Assembly: GCA_021805685.1 (NCBI GenBank)
Contig: JAJZET010000235.1
Span: 73,516-137,515 of the forward strand
DNA: 64,000 nt
Direction of reading: 5' to 3'
DNA from: Pseudomonadota bacterium
Lineage (GTDB): Bacteria > Pseudomonadota > Gammaproteobacteria > Xanthomonadales > Rhodanobacteraceae
This document shows, in pieces, positions 30,855 through 41,001 of the stretch (position 1 is its first letter; the number at the start of each line of letters is the position of its first letter). Below the pieces are notes generated by a model that ran no database searches, was not told the origin of the DNA, and worked only from the letters and a program-made list of their open reading frames with translations. Both the position numbers and the translations under genes were made by a program.

Positions 30855-32582
30855 GTGACCCCCAGCTCCTACAGCCGCTCCGAACACCTGCGCTCGCTCT
30901 GGCCGTGGCTGCCGCTGTGGGCGACGGCGGCGCTGCTGGCGATCTTCTCGCATGGCCCGATGCCGCTGTTTTCCACGCGCACCCTGGCCGTGGCGTGGGA
31001 GATGTGGCAAGGGCACCACTGGCTGGTGCCGCACCTCAACGGCGTGCCCTACAGCGAGAAGGCGCCGCTGCTGTTCTGGCTGATCCAGGCCGGCTGGCTG
31101 GTGTTCGGCGTGAGCGACGTGTGGCCGCGGCTGCTGGAGGTGATGTTCGGCGGCATCGAGCTGGTGCTGATTTCGCTGATCGCGCGGCGCTTGTTCCCCA
31201 ACCGCGCATGGATGGCCAAGGCTGCGCCGTGGGCCTTGCTGGCGCTCAGCTACAACTTCCTGTTCGGCCTGCAGATCATGTACGACGTGCTGCTGGCGGT
31301 GTGGGTGCTGTCGGCGCTGCTTTGCCTCACGCCGACGGCACACCGCGAGGAGCCGCGCTGGTGGCTGTTCGGCCTGTGCATCGGCCTCGGCCTGCTCACC
31401 AAGGGCCCGGTGATGCTGCTGCACGTCGCGTTCCCGTGGCTGCTCGGCCCGTTCTGGAGCCGCCATGCGCGCGCGCAGCGCGCACGCTGGTACGGCCGCG
31501 GCGCGCTGGCGCTGCTGCTCGGCTTCGCGATGCTGCTGGCGTGGGCGCTGCCGGCGGGTTTCGCCGGTGGCGAGGCCTACATGCACCGGCTGTTCTTCAG
31601 CCAGACCGCGGCGCGCGTGATCCACGGCATACACACCGCCGAGCCGCTGCAGAGCCACGCCCACCCGGTGCTGTGGTACGTGCTGATGCTGCCGGCGTTG
31701 CTGTTCCCGCTGTTCGGCTGGCCGCGCGCATGGGTGGCGCTGGCCACCCTGCGCAAGCCGCTCGAGCCGGGCGTGCGCTTCGCGCTCGCCTGGGTGCTGC
31801 CGGCCTTCGTCGTGTTCTCGCTGGTGCGCGGCAAGCAGCTGTATTACCTGGTGCCGGAGATGGCCGGTGCGATGCTGCTGCTCACGGCGGCCATCGCGAT
31901 CCTGCGCGAACGCAGGCCGCGCCTGGCCGATACCGCCTGGCTGGGCACCTGGCCGGTGGCCATCGGCAGCCTCGTGTTTGCCGCGGTGCTGTTTGTGCTG
32001 CCCAGCCTGGTGGCGGACAACCGCTTGCACGGCGAATGGGTCGATGCCTGCGCGCCGTACAGCCGCTCCTTCGCCGTGGTGTTCCTGCTGCTTGGCCTGC
32101 TGCTCCTGCTGCGCGGGCGCGGCGAGCTGCGCCGGCTGGCGGTGGCGGGACTGGTCGGCACGCTGGCGCTGAACAGCCTGTTCACCCTGACCATGTGGCC
32201 GCGCTATGACCTGCGCCCCATTTCGCAGCTGCTAGCCGAGACCGAGCGGGCGGGCCATGCGATCGGCTCGCTTGGCAACTACGAGGGCGAATTCCATTTC
32301 CAGGCGCGGCTGACGCGGCCGATCCAGGTGCTGCAGAACGACCAGCAGCTGGCCGCGTTCGCGCAGGCACACCCCGAGGGCGTAGTGGTGGAGCATCCCG
32401 ACAGGGTGGTTGCGCAGGCCTCGCGCTATGCGCTGCTGATCCAGCCGTTCCGCTCGACCTGGCTGGTGGTGTGGCCGGCTGCCACCCTGGCCGAGCTACG
32501 CAGCGGCGCGACTCCGCCCGATCCCGCGCAGTCGCCGCAGGTCTACTCGGTCGACGGCGGCCACACGCGCGTGCAGCCGTGA
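30855..32582 (+). CDS. ArnT-like glycosyltransferase family 39 membrane protein
   Basis: GTG start; HHWLVPHLNGVPYSEKAPLLFWL motif; about 10 or more TM segments. Confidence 0.88.
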   Translation: MTPSSYSRSEHLRSLWPWLPLWATAALLAIFSHGPMPLFSTRTLAVAWEMWQGHHWLVPHLNGVPYSEKAPLLFWLIQAGWLVFGVSDVWPRLLEVMFGGIELVLISLIARRLFPNRAWMAKAAPWALLALSYNFLFGLQIMYDVLLAVWVLSALLCLTPTAHREEPRWWLFGLCIGLGLLTKGPVMLLHVAFPWLLGPFWSRHARAQRARWYGRGALALLLGFAMLLAWALPAGFAGGEAYMHRLFFSQTAARVIHGIHTAEPLQSHAHPVLWYVLMLPALLFPLFGWPRAWVALATLRKPLEPGVRFALAWVLPAFVVFSLVRGKQLYYLVPEMAGAMLLLTAAIAILRERRPRLADTAWLGTWPVAIGSLVFAAVLFVLPSLVADNRLHGEWVDACAPYSRSFAVVFLLLGLLLLLRGRGELRRLAVAGLVGTLALNSLFTLTMWPRYDLRPISQLLAETERAGHAIGSLGNYEGEFHFQARLTRPIQVLQNDQQLAAFAQAHPEGVVVEHPDRVVAQASRYALLIQPFRSTWLVVWPAATLAELRSGATPPDPAQSPQVYSVDGGHTRVQP

Positions 32583-32911
32583 CCAAGCAGGCGCTGATCG
32601 CGAACCTGCGCAGCCAATGCGGTGGCCCGCGCGACGGAGCCCTGCTGCGCTATGCGCTGGGCGACGCGCTGCTCGACAGCGGGGACGCGGTGGCGGCTGC
32701 CGAGGAACTGCGCCATGCCCTGCGCCTGGACGCCCGCTACTCGGCGGCGTGGAAGCTGCTCGGCAAAGCCTGCCTCGCCATGGACGATCGCGCGGGCGCG
32801 GCCGCGGCCTGGCGGCAGGGCAGGGCGGTCGCGCTGGAGCGCGGCGACAAGCAGGCAGAGAAGGAGATGGCGGTGTTCCTGCGACGGGTGGAGCGCGACC
32901 CGCTCGAATGA
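32579..32911 (+). CDS. TPR-repeat protein
   Basis: GTG start overlapping previous stop; AAEELRHALRLDARYSAAWKLLGKACLAMDDRAGAAAAWRQGRAVA. Confidence 0.82.
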   Translation: MTKQALIANLRSQCGGPRDGALLRYALGDALLDSGDAVAAAEELRHALRLDARYSAAWKLLGKACLAMDDRAGAAAAWRQGRAVALERGDKQAEKEMAVFLRRVERDPLE

Positions 32912-33014
32912 ACGGTCGGCGCACGCTGGCCCGCGCGCGGATGGTTCGCCGCAGCACGCGCGATTCGCCATGCCTTGCTATGGTGCAGGCTTTCCGCCGA
33001 ACGGAACCTCGCCC

Positions 33015-34391
33015 ATGCGCCTGCGCCCGGCCGCCTTGCTGGCCACCTTCGTCCTGATCGCCGCGGCATGGCCGCCGTCGTCCGCGCACGCGGACGACAC
33101 ATTGCACATCCCGGCCATCCAGTACCGCGAACGCACGTTGCCGAACGGCTTGCAGGTGCTCAGCGTGGAGAACCATGCCAGCCCCAACGTGGCGGTGCAG
33201 ATGTGGTACCACGTCGGCTCCAAGGACGATCCCAAGGGACGCTCGGGCTTCGCGCACCTGTTCGAGCACCTGATGTTCAAGAGCACCCGGCACATGCACG
33301 CCGAGGAGATGGACCGGCTGACCGAGGACGTGGGCGGCGAAAACAACGCCTCCACCGGCGACGACATCACCAATTACTTCGAGGTGGTGCCCAGCAACCA
33401 CCTGCAGACCCTGCTGTGGGCCGAGGCGGAGCGCCTGTCCAACCTCAACGTGGACGAGAAGAACTTCAAGTCCGAGCGTGCCGTGGTGGAAGAGGAGTAC
33501 CGCCAGAGCGTGCTCGCCCAGCCTTACGGCAGGCTGTTCAACTCCATCGACAAATACTCCTACCGGGTACATCCGTACCGGCGGCCCACCATCGGCAGCA
33601 TCCCCGACCTCGAGGCCGCATCGCTGCAGGACGTGATCGCCTTCCACAACACGTTCTACCGTCCCGACAACGCCACCCTGATCGTGGCCGGCGACTTCGA
33701 TCCCAAGCAGCTGGACGCATGGGTCGACCAGTACTTCGGCTGGATCCCCAAGCCCGCCACGCCCATTCCGCAAGTGGACGTGAAGGAGCCGAGGCGCAGC
33801 AAGGATGCGCGCTATACGGTGACCAGCGCGACCGCACCGCTGCCGGCGGTGGCCGAGACCTGGCTGATCCCACCCGCCAGCGACGGCAAGGACCTGATTC
33901 CGTTGCAGGTGGCCGCCGCGTTGCTGGCGCAGGGCGAATCCTCGCGGCTGTACCAGTCGCTGGTCTACCGGCACCAGGTCGCGCAGCAGGTGGGAGCCGA
34001 CGCCGATGGCCGGGAGGGTCCGGGGCTGTTCACGGTGTACGCCATCCTGGCCAGCGGGCATACCACCGGCGAGGCGGAGAAGTTGCTGCACGAGGAAATC
34101 GTCTGGCTCGCCACCCAGCCGATCCCGGCGGCCGAGCTGGACAAGGTGAAGACCCAGCTGCTCACCGACAAGCTCAAGCGGCGCCAGACCGCACAGGGGA
34201 TCGCCTTCGCGCTGGGCCAGGCCGCGCTCACCGAGGGTAGCCCGGCGCGCGTCAACAGCGACCTCGATGCCTTGCAGCAAGTCACCGCGGAGGACGTTCA
34301 CCGCGTGATGCGCAACTTCATCACCGGCGCCCACAGCGTCACCATCGATTATCAGCCGCAGGCCGCGGCCAAGCAGGGAGACGCGAAATGA
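33015..34391 (+). CDS. M16 family zinc peptidase (HxxEH-bearing subunit)
   Basis: FAHLFEHLMFKSTRH (HxxEH); signal peptide. Confidence 0.95.
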   Translation: MRLRPAALLATFVLIAAAWPPSSAHADDTLHIPAIQYRERTLPNGLQVLSVENHASPNVAVQMWYHVGSKDDPKGRSGFAHLFEHLMFKSTRHMHAEEMDRLTEDVGGENNASTGDDITNYFEVVPSNHLQTLLWAEAERLSNLNVDEKNFKSERAVVEEEYRQSVLAQPYGRLFNSIDKYSYRVHPYRRPTIGSIPDLEAASLQDVIAFHNTFYRPDNATLIVAGDFDPKQLDAWVDQYFGWIPKPATPIPQVDVKEPRRSKDARYTVTSATAPLPAVAETWLIPPASDGKDLIPLQVAAALLAQGESSRLYQSLVYRHQVAQQVGADADGREGPGLFTVYAILASGHTTGEAEKLLHEEIVWLATQPIPAAELDKVKTQLLTDKLKRRQTAQGIAFALGQAALTEGSPARVNSDLDALQQVTAEDVHRVMRNFITGAHSVTIDYQPQAAAKQGDAK

Positions 34392-35887
34392 CCCGCCACT
34401 GCGATCGCCGCAGCCTGCTTCGCTCAGCCGTCTTTACGGCCATTCTCGGGATGTCCCCGGTGGTCGTCGCCGCGACCGGCCCGACCGCCGATTTCCCCGC
34501 CACGCCGCCCGCCCCGGGACCCGCGCCGCGGCTCAACGTGCCCATGCCCACCGCGCAAATCCTGCCGAACGGGCTGGAAGTGGTCAGCGTGCGCCGCGCC
34601 GACCTGCCGCTGGTCACCGCGCAGCTGGTGTTGCGCAGCGGTGGCGAGATGGATCCGGCGAACGAGGCCGGCCTGGCCGGCCTCACCGCCAGCCTGCTGG
34701 ACAAGGGCGCCGGCGGCAGGACCGCGCCGCAGATCGCCGCGGCCGCCGAGGCGCTGGGCGGTTCATTGCAGGCCGCCGCCGGCTGGGACGAGAGCGCGGT
34801 GGGGATCACCGTCACCACGCCCAAGCTGCCGCAGGCGCTGGCCTTGCTGGCCAGCGTGGTGCGCCACCCTGACTTCGCGCCGGACGAACTCAAGCGCGCA
34901 CAGGCGCAGACCATCGACGATCTCCGCCTGATGCTCAGCCGGCCGGCCGCGCTGGCCACGCTGGCGGCCAGCCGCGCGGTGTTCGGCGATGGCGCCTACG
35001 GCCATTCGCGCCTCGGCACGCCGGCCTCCATCGCACGCATCACGCGCGCCGACGTGGAACGCCTGCATGGCGCGCTGTACCGGCCCGACAATGCCATCCT
35101 GGTGCTGGCCGGCGACGTCACGCCTGCGCAGGCGCTGCAGCTGGCGCAGGCCAGCTTCGGCGACTGGCGCAAGCCCGCCGTGCCGCTGCCGGCCAGGCCA
35201 GCGGCCCGGGCCGACGGCCGGCTGCCGGCGCTGACCCTGATCGACCAGCACGGCGCCGGCCAGGCCGGGGTGGTCGCCGCGCACGTCGCGCCACCGCGCA
35301 AGGACGCCGGCTACTACGTCGGCGTGGTCGCCAATGCGGTGCTGGGCGGCTCCTATTCGGCGAGGCTCAACGAGGAGATCCGCATCAAGCGCGGGCTTTC
35401 CTACGGCGCCAGCAGCAGCCTGCAGCCGATGGCCGGCAGCGGCCTGTGGCTGGCCTACGCGCAAACCAAGAACCCCTCCGCGCCGCAGGTGGTGCAGCTG
35501 ATGCGGCAACAGTTCGCCGCGCTCGGCAGCCAGCCGGTGCCCGCCGCGGAGCTGGCGGCGCGCAAGGCCACCCTGATCGGCGACTATGGCCGCAGCCTGG
35601 AAACCACCGCCGGGCTCGCCGAACGGATCGCCGCGCTGGCGGTGTATGGCCTGCCGCTGGACGGCATAAGCCAGTACATCGCCCGGGTGCAGGCCGTGAC
35701 GCCGCGGCAGGTGGAGGCCTACGCGCATCGGCACCTCGATGCGAAGCATCTGCGCATGGTGGTGGTGGGCGATGCCGCGCAGTTCGCGCCTGCCTTGCGC
35801 AAGGCCAATTCGAAAGCCGTTTTGCTGGAGGCGGATGGGTTGGACCTGGACAGCGCCGACCTGCAGCCGCCCACCGCCGGGCACTGA
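34388..35887 (+). CDS. M16 family peptidase-like protein lacking HxxEH (partner subunit)
   Basis: AQLVLRSGGEMDPANEAGLAGLTASLLDKGA; ATGA overlap with upstream gene. Confidence 0.93.
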   Translation: MTRHCDRRSLLRSAVFTAILGMSPVVVAATGPTADFPATPPAPGPAPRLNVPMPTAQILPNGLEVVSVRRADLPLVTAQLVLRSGGEMDPANEAGLAGLTASLLDKGAGGRTAPQIAAAAEALGGSLQAAAGWDESAVGITVTTPKLPQALALLASVVRHPDFAPDELKRAQAQTIDDLRLMLSRPAALATLAASRAVFGDGAYGHSRLGTPASIARITRADVERLHGALYRPDNAILVLAGDVTPAQALQLAQASFGDWRKPAVPLPARPAARADGRLPALTLIDQHGAGQAGVVAAHVAPPRKDAGYYVGVVANAVLGGSYSARLNEEIRIKRGLSYGASSSLQPMAGSGLWLAYAQTKNPSAPQVVQLMRQQFAALGSQPVPAAELAARKATLIGDYGRSLETTAGLAERIAALAVYGLPLDGISQYIARVQAVTPRQVEAYAHRHLDAKHLRMVVVGDAAQFAPALRKANSKAVLLEADGLDLDSADLQPPTAGH

Positions 35888-35903
35888 AGCACCATCATCC
35901 CGA

Positions 35904-35926
35904 CCCCGGCCCCTGGCCGGGGTTTT
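35904..35926 (+). terminator. Intrinsic terminator after M16 operon
   Basis: CCCCGGCC-cct-GGCCGGGG then TTTT. Confidence 0.7.
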
Positions 35927-36072
35927 CATGGCTCATGCACGCGCAGGCGTGGCATTGTTGCGGCGGATGCAACGGTGATTTCTGCCAGCGGCAACGCCGG
36001 ACGGCGGCGGTTGATTTAAAATACTGGCCGGTTCAGTACGCAAATCTTCCCCTTGTCCCCACGGGTCCCCGC

Positions 36073-36597
36073 ATGAATACCTCACGCATTTTCCGCTCCC
36101 TCGTGGCTGTCGGGCTGGCCGCTGCCGCCCTGCCGGCCGCCGCCACCCATGTCGAACTGCAGGTCGGCCGCAGCTACATGGAAAGCTATGGCGCCAACAC
36201 GGTCTTTGTCGAAGGCGTGTTCGCGCGACACGCGTTGGGCCACACGGGCCTGACGTGGTCGCCGGATGTCTCCGTGGGCTGGATCGACGGGCGCGACCCG
36301 GGGCATTACCGGTTATTCCGCAACTCCACGCGCGCGGACTCCTGGCTGGGTGCGGCGGGCGTGCGGCTGCGCTTCGCCGACGCCAATGCGTGGTACAGCC
36401 CGTTGTTCTTCTCTTTCCAGCCGGCCCTGCATGGCGGGCGCACGCTGGCGCTGAGCTCGTCCTACGAGTTCGTCAGCACGCTGGGCTGGCAGGGGAAGCA
36501 CTGGAGCCTGCAGATCCGGCACGTTTCCAACGGCGACCTGCATCTGCCGAACCGCGGCGAGACGATGGCGCTGGTTGGCCTGGGTTTCGATTTGTAA
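36073..36597 (+). CDS. PagL-like lipid A deacylase / acyloxyacyl hydrolase family outer-membrane protein
   Basis: Signal peptide, beta-barrel; C-terminal WSLQIRHVSNGDLHLPNRGETMALVGLGFDL resembles PagL HxSNxxxxxPNxGxE signature. Confidence 0.72.
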   Translation: MNTSRIFRSLVAVGLAAAALPAAATHVELQVGRSYMESYGANTVFVEGVFARHALGHTGLTWSPDVSVGWIDGRDPGHYRLFRNSTRADSWLGAAGVRLRFADANAWYSPLFFSFQPALHGGRTLALSSSYEFVSTLGWQGKHWSLQIRHVSNGDLHLPNRGETMALVGLGFDL

Positions 36598-36609
36598 GCA
36601 CACGACAAG

Positions 36610-36633
36610 GCAACGGCCCCGCGGGGCCGTTGC
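36610..36633. terminator. Bidirectional hairpin between convergent genes
   Basis: GCAACGGCCCC-gc-GGGGCCGTTGC. Confidence 0.6.
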
Positions 36634-36643
36634 TGCATGTCGC

Positions 36644-38173
36644 TCAGTGTCCGCCGCCTGCTGCCGGCCCGGCCTTGGGCGTGAACGGCGGCCTGGCCAG
36701 CCAGATCACCACGATCAGGCCGAGGAAGATCCAGCCCAGTGCATGCAGGATCTCGTTGAACGCGATCTGGAAACCCTGCTGCGTGATGATGCCGTTGATC
36801 GCGCTGGCGCCGCGCTGCAGGTTGCCGTGGCCGTATTGCTGCAGCGCATTCTGCGCGGCCGGGTTGAACGGGTTGATCTGCTCGGCGAGCTGCTCGTGGT
36901 GGCTGACCGCGCGGCGCGTCCACATCAACGTGGTGATCGACGCCGCAAAGCTGCCGCCCAGCGTGCGCAGGAATGTGGCAAGGCCCGAGCCGGCGGCGAT
37001 CTCGTTCTGCTGCAGGTCCGACAACAAGATGGTGAGCACCGGCATGAAGAAGAGCGCCACGCCAAGGCCTTGCCACAACTGCACCATCGCCACGTGGTAG
37101 AAGTCCACCTGCAGGTAGAAGTCCGAGCGCATGAAGCAGGTGCCGCCCATCACCACGAAGGACAGCGCGGCAAGGATGCGCAGGTCCATGCGCGTGGCGT
37201 ACTTGCCCACGAAGAAGGTCAGCAACACCGGGACTACGCCCAACGGCGCGGTGGCGAAGCCGGCCCAGGTGGAGGTATAGCCCAGGTTCTGCTGTAGCCA
37301 CAGTGGCACCAGCAGCGCAATCGAGAAGAACGCCGCGTAGGCCAGCACCAGCGCCAGCGTGCCGGCGGTGAAGTTGCGGTGGCGGAACAGCCGGAGATCG
37401 ACGATGGGATCCTTGTCGGTGAGCTCCCAGATCAGGAACACCGCGAGCGAGACAGCGGAAATGACGCTGGTGATGACGATGAAGCTGGAGTTGAACCAGT
37501 CCGCGTCGTTGCCCTTGTCCAGCACGATCTGCAGGGCGCCCACGCCGATGATCAGGGTGATCAGCCCGACGTAGTCCACGCGCGGCCGTTCGAGCTTTTC
37601 CACCTTTTCACGCAACTGGTTCGCTACCACCATGCTGGCGAAGATGCCGATCGGCACATTGATGAAGAAGATCCACGGCCAGGAATAGTTGTCGGTGATC
37701 CAGCCGCCGAGGATCGGGCCGGCGATCGGCGCCACCACCGTCACCATCGACAGTAGCGCCAATGCCATGCCGCGCTTCTCGGAGGGGTAGGTGCCGATCA
37801 GCAGGCTCTGCGTGATCGGGTACATCGGCCCGGCCACCGTACCCTGCAGCGCGCGGAACAGCAGCAGCATGCCCATGCTCTGCGACACGCCGCACATGAA
37901 CGAAGTGAGCGAGAACAGCAGGGTGCACCACACGAACAGCTTCACCTCGCCGAAGCGGCGGGTGAGGAAGCCGGTCAGCGGCAGCGAGATCGCCATGCTC
38001 ACCGCGAACGAAGTGATGACCCAGGTGCTCTGGTCGTTGCTCACGCCGAGGTTGCCGGCGATGGTCGGCAGCGACACGTTCGCGATGGTCGTGTCCAGCA
38101 CCTGCATGAAGGTGGCCAGCGACAGCCCGATCGTGGTGACGGCAAGATTCGGTGGACGGAAGTGGGTGCTCAT
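36644..38173 (-). CDS. emrB: DHA2 family efflux MFS transporter (EmrB-like)
   Basis: LDTTIANVSLPTIAGNLGVSNDQSTWVITSF; 14-TM topology; next to EmrA-like gene. Confidence 0.95.
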   Translation of the reverse strand: MSTHFRPPNLAVTTIGLSLATFMQVLDTTIANVSLPTIAGNLGVSNDQSTWVITSFAVSMAISLPLTGFLTRRFGEVKLFVWCTLLFSLTSFMCGVSQSMGMLLLFRALQGTVAGPMYPITQSLLIGTYPSEKRGMALALLSMVTVVAPIAGPILGGWITDNYSWPWIFFINVPIGIFASMVVANQLREKVEKLERPRVDYVGLITLIIGVGALQIVLDKGNDADWFNSSFIVITSVISAVSLAVFLIWELTDKDPIVDLRLFRHRNFTAGTLALVLAYAAFFSIALLVPLWLQQNLGYTSTWAGFATAPLGVVPVLLTFFVGKYATRMDLRILAALSFVVMGGTCFMRSDFYLQVDFYHVAMVQLWQGLGVALFFMPVLTILLSDLQQNEIAAGSGLATFLRTLGGSFAASITTLMWTRRAVSHHEQLAEQINPFNPAAQNALQQYGHGNLQRGASAINGIITQQGFQIAFNEILHALGWIFLGLIVVIWLARPPFTPKAGPAAGGGH

Positions 38174-38204
38174 GGAACCGTGTCGGTCGGTGATTCGGTA
38201 GGTT

Positions 38205-38325
38205 TCCCCTCCCGCCGGGAGAGGTTGCCCGAAGGACGGCGGAGGGCCGATGCGGAGCGTGGCGTGGCCAGCCCGCCGGACCCTCCCCCCAGGCCCGCTC
38301 CCGCAAGCGCAGGAGGGGCCGCTTT
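38205..38325. repeat. REP-like GC-rich intergenic repeat between emrB and emrA
   Basis: CCCCTCCCGCCGGGAGAGGTTGCCCGAAGGACGGCGGAGGG... closing with CCCGCAAGCGCAGGAGGGGCC; resembles dispersed xanthomonad repeats. Confidence 0.5.
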
Positions 38326-38327
38326 GA

Positions 38328-39506
38328 TCACTTGGAACTGCCCGCCATGTTGGCGTGGATGATCTGAGCGATCAGCGCGTCGGCCTTGCCCGACTGCTTT
38401 TCGTACACATCGGTGCTGAAGGCGGGCTTTGCGGGCGGCTGCTGCGCCAGCATCGGGCCGCTCTGGTTGTGCAGGTTGACCTCCACGTCCAGCGACATGC
38501 CGATGCGCAGCGGATGACGGTCCAGCTGGGCCGGATCGGTGAACACCACGCGCACCGGGATGCGCTGCACGATCTTGATCCAGTTGCCGGTGGCGTTCTG
38601 CGCGGGCAGCAGCGAGAACGCGCTGCCGGTGCCGATGCCCAGGCTCTCGACCTTGCCCTGGTACTTCACCGCGCTGCCATACACATCCGAGGTGATTTCC
38701 ACCGGCTGGCCGATGCGCATGTGGGTAAGCTGGGTTTCCTTGAAGTTGGCGTCGATCCACACCTGGTGCAACGGCACCACCGCCATCAGCGGTGCGCCCG
38801 GCGCCACGCGCTGGCCCAGCTGCACCGAACGCATCGCCACGTAGCCGGTCACCGGCGCCACCAGGGTGGTGCGCTCGTCGTCGAGGTAGGCGGCACGCAG
38901 CTTGGCGGCGGCGGCCTGCACGTCGGGGTGCGAGGCGACCACGGTGTCGTCGACCAGCACCTTGCTGGTCTGGTACTGCTGCTCGGCGGCGACCAGCGCG
39001 CTTTGTGCGGCGGTCAGCTCGTCGCGGGCGTGCGAAAGCTCCTCGGCGGAGATCGCACCGGAACGGGCCAGGCCCACGCGGCGATCGTAGTCGGCCTTGG
39101 CCTTGGCCACCGCGATCTGGCGTGCCTCGACCAGCGCCTGCTGGCCGCTGACGCTGGAATACAGGCCGCGCACCTTGCGCACGGTGGCGGCGAGGTTGGC
39201 CTTGGCCTCGGCCAGCGCCACGTCGGCATTGGACTGGTCGAGCTTCACCAATACGTCGCCCTGCTTCACCAGGTCGCCGTCGTCGGCACCGATGGTGACC
39301 ACGGTGCCGGGAATCTGCGGCGTGAGCTGCACCACGTTGCCGCCCACGTAGGCGTCGTCGGTGTCCTCGTACCAGCGGCCGTCGAGGTAGTACCAAAGCG
39401 TCCAGGCGATGGCGGCGAGCAGCACGACCACGCCTAGCGCGCGCAGCAGGAAGCCGCGCTTGTTGTTCTGCGGCGCGACGGCCGCGGTGGGGTTCTGGCT
39501 GGACAT
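38328..39506 (-). CDS. emrA: HlyD/EmrA family efflux periplasmic adaptor
   Basis: WYEDTDDAYVGGNVVQLTPQIPGTVVTIGADDGDLVKQGDVLVKLD; VDANFKETQLTHMRIGQPV. Confidence 0.95.
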   Translation of the reverse strand: MSSQNPTAAVAPQNNKRGFLLRALGVVVLLAAIAWTLWYYLDGRWYEDTDDAYVGGNVVQLTPQIPGTVVTIGADDGDLVKQGDVLVKLDQSNADVALAEAKANLAATVRKVRGLYSSVSGQQALVEARQIAVAKAKADYDRRVGLARSGAISAEELSHARDELTAAQSALVAAEQQYQTSKVLVDDTVVASHPDVQAAAAKLRAAYLDDERTTLVAPVTGYVAMRSVQLGQRVAPGAPLMAVVPLHQVWIDANFKETQLTHMRIGQPVEITSDVYGSAVKYQGKVESLGIGTGSAFSLLPAQNATGNWIKIVQRIPVRVVFTDPAQLDRHPLRIGMSLDVEVNLHNQSGPMLAQQPPAKPAFSTDVYEKQSGKADALIAQIIHANMAGSSK

Positions 39507-39514
39507 GGCGTGCC

Positions 39515-40978
39515 TCAGGAATGCTGTGCGGATGCGGGGGATGCGGGTGCGGACGGCTGCTGGCCGGCGTCGGGGCGGTAGCCACCGCCGAGGGCGCCGA
39601 TCAACTGCACGGACTGGTCGGCCTGCTGCGCCTTCAGGGCGGCCATGCGCTGCTCCGCGACGAGCAGCTGCTGGCGCACGCTGAGCGCTTCGAGGTAGCT
39701 GCCGACGCCGGCCTTGTAGCGCTGCTCGGCGAGCTGCCACGCGTCCTGCGCGGCGGCCAATGCGCGCGACTGCGCCGCGGCCTGCTGGGTGAGCGACTGC
39801 GCGGCATCGACGTCGTCGGCGACCTCGTTGACGGCGCGCACCAGGGTCTGGTTGTACTGCGCCACGGCAAGGTCGTACTGCGCGTCCCTGGCGGACAGGT
39901 TGGCGCGCAGGCGGCCGCCGTCGAAGATCGGCAGGCTGAGCGACGGCGCCACGCTGTAGAAGCGCGCGGGCAGCTGGAACAGGCTCTCGCCGCCCACCGC
40001 GATCAGCCCGGCCATCACGCCGAGGTTGAGGTTGGGCAGGAACGCGGCCTTGGCCGCCTGGATCTCCTTGCCGGCGGACTGCACGCGCCAACGCGCGGCG
40101 ACCAGGTCGGCGCGGTGGCCCACCAGGTCCACCGGCAGATCGGCCGGCACGGCGAGTTCGGCGGGTGACAGCAGGTGCGGGCGGCCGATCTCGCGGCCGC
40201 GGTCCGGGCCCTTGCCCAGCAGCACCGACAACGCGGATTCCGCGGCGTCGATGGCGCGGCCGGCGACCACCAGCTGCTCCTGCGCGCTGGCGACTTCGGC
40301 GTCGCCCCGGCGCAGCTGCATGCGGTTGTCGATACCGGCGGCCACGCGTTGCGCGGTGAGCTTGTGCGCCTCTTCCGCGCGCTGCAGTTCGGCCCTGGCC
40401 AGATCGCGCTGAACGTACGCGTAGCCCAACTGCACGTAGGCACGGGCCACGTTGGTGGAGAGCTCCACGCGCGCGGCGCGGGCCTCGACCTCGGCAGCGC
40501 GGGCCTGACCCACGGCCGCTGTCCAGGCGGCACGTTGGCCACCCCACAGGTCGGGGCTCCACTTGAAGCTGCCGTAGACGTACTTGGCCGGGGCCATGTG
40601 GCCGTTGCCCAGCCCCGGCACGGTGGTGGGAATGCGCGCCTCGGCCACGCTGCCGCCGACGTCCAGGCTGGGCTTGCGGGCCGCATCGGCGGCGCCGGCC
40701 GCCGCCTGCGCCTGTCGCGCGCGGGCATCGGCCACGGCCAGCGTGGGATTGTCGGCCAACGCCTCGGTCATCAGGGTGTCGAGCTGGGCGTCGCCCAGCC
40801 CGGTCCACCAGTCGGCCGCCGGCCACGCCGCGCTGGAGGGCACGTTCGCCAGGCTGCGCGCGGATTGCAGCGAGGACGGGTCGATCGGCGTGCCGTCGGT
40901 ATGCAGGCCGCCGCTGCTGGCGCAGCCGGCCAGCGCGAGGGTCAGTCCGACGGCTGCCGCAAGGGTATGCAGACGCAT
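39515..40978 (-). CDS. NodT/OprM-type efflux outer-membrane lipoprotein
   Basis: LALAGCASSG lipobox; WWTGLGDAQLDTLMTEALADNPTLAVADAR; TolC-family helices. Confidence 0.93.
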   Translation of the reverse strand: MRLHTLAAAVGLTLALAGCASSGGLHTDGTPIDPSSLQSARSLANVPSSAAWPAADWWTGLGDAQLDTLMTEALADNPTLAVADARARQAQAAAGAADAARKPSLDVGGSVAEARIPTTVPGLGNGHMAPAKYVYGSFKWSPDLWGGQRAAWTAAVGQARAAEVEARAARVELSTNVARAYVQLGYAYVQRDLARAELQRAEEAHKLTAQRVAAGIDNRMQLRRGDAEVASAQEQLVVAGRAIDAAESALSVLLGKGPDRGREIGRPHLLSPAELAVPADLPVDLVGHRADLVAARWRVQSAGKEIQAAKAAFLPNLNLGVMAGLIAVGGESLFQLPARFYSVAPSLSLPIFDGGRLRANLSARDAQYDLAVAQYNQTLVRAVNEVADDVDAAQSLTQQAAAQSRALAAAQDAWQLAEQRYKAGVGSYLEALSVRQQLLVAEQRMAALKAQQADQSVQLIGALGGGYRPDAGQQPSAPASPASAQHS

Positions 40979-41001
40979 GGGCTTTCGGTCCCGGTGAAAG
41001 A

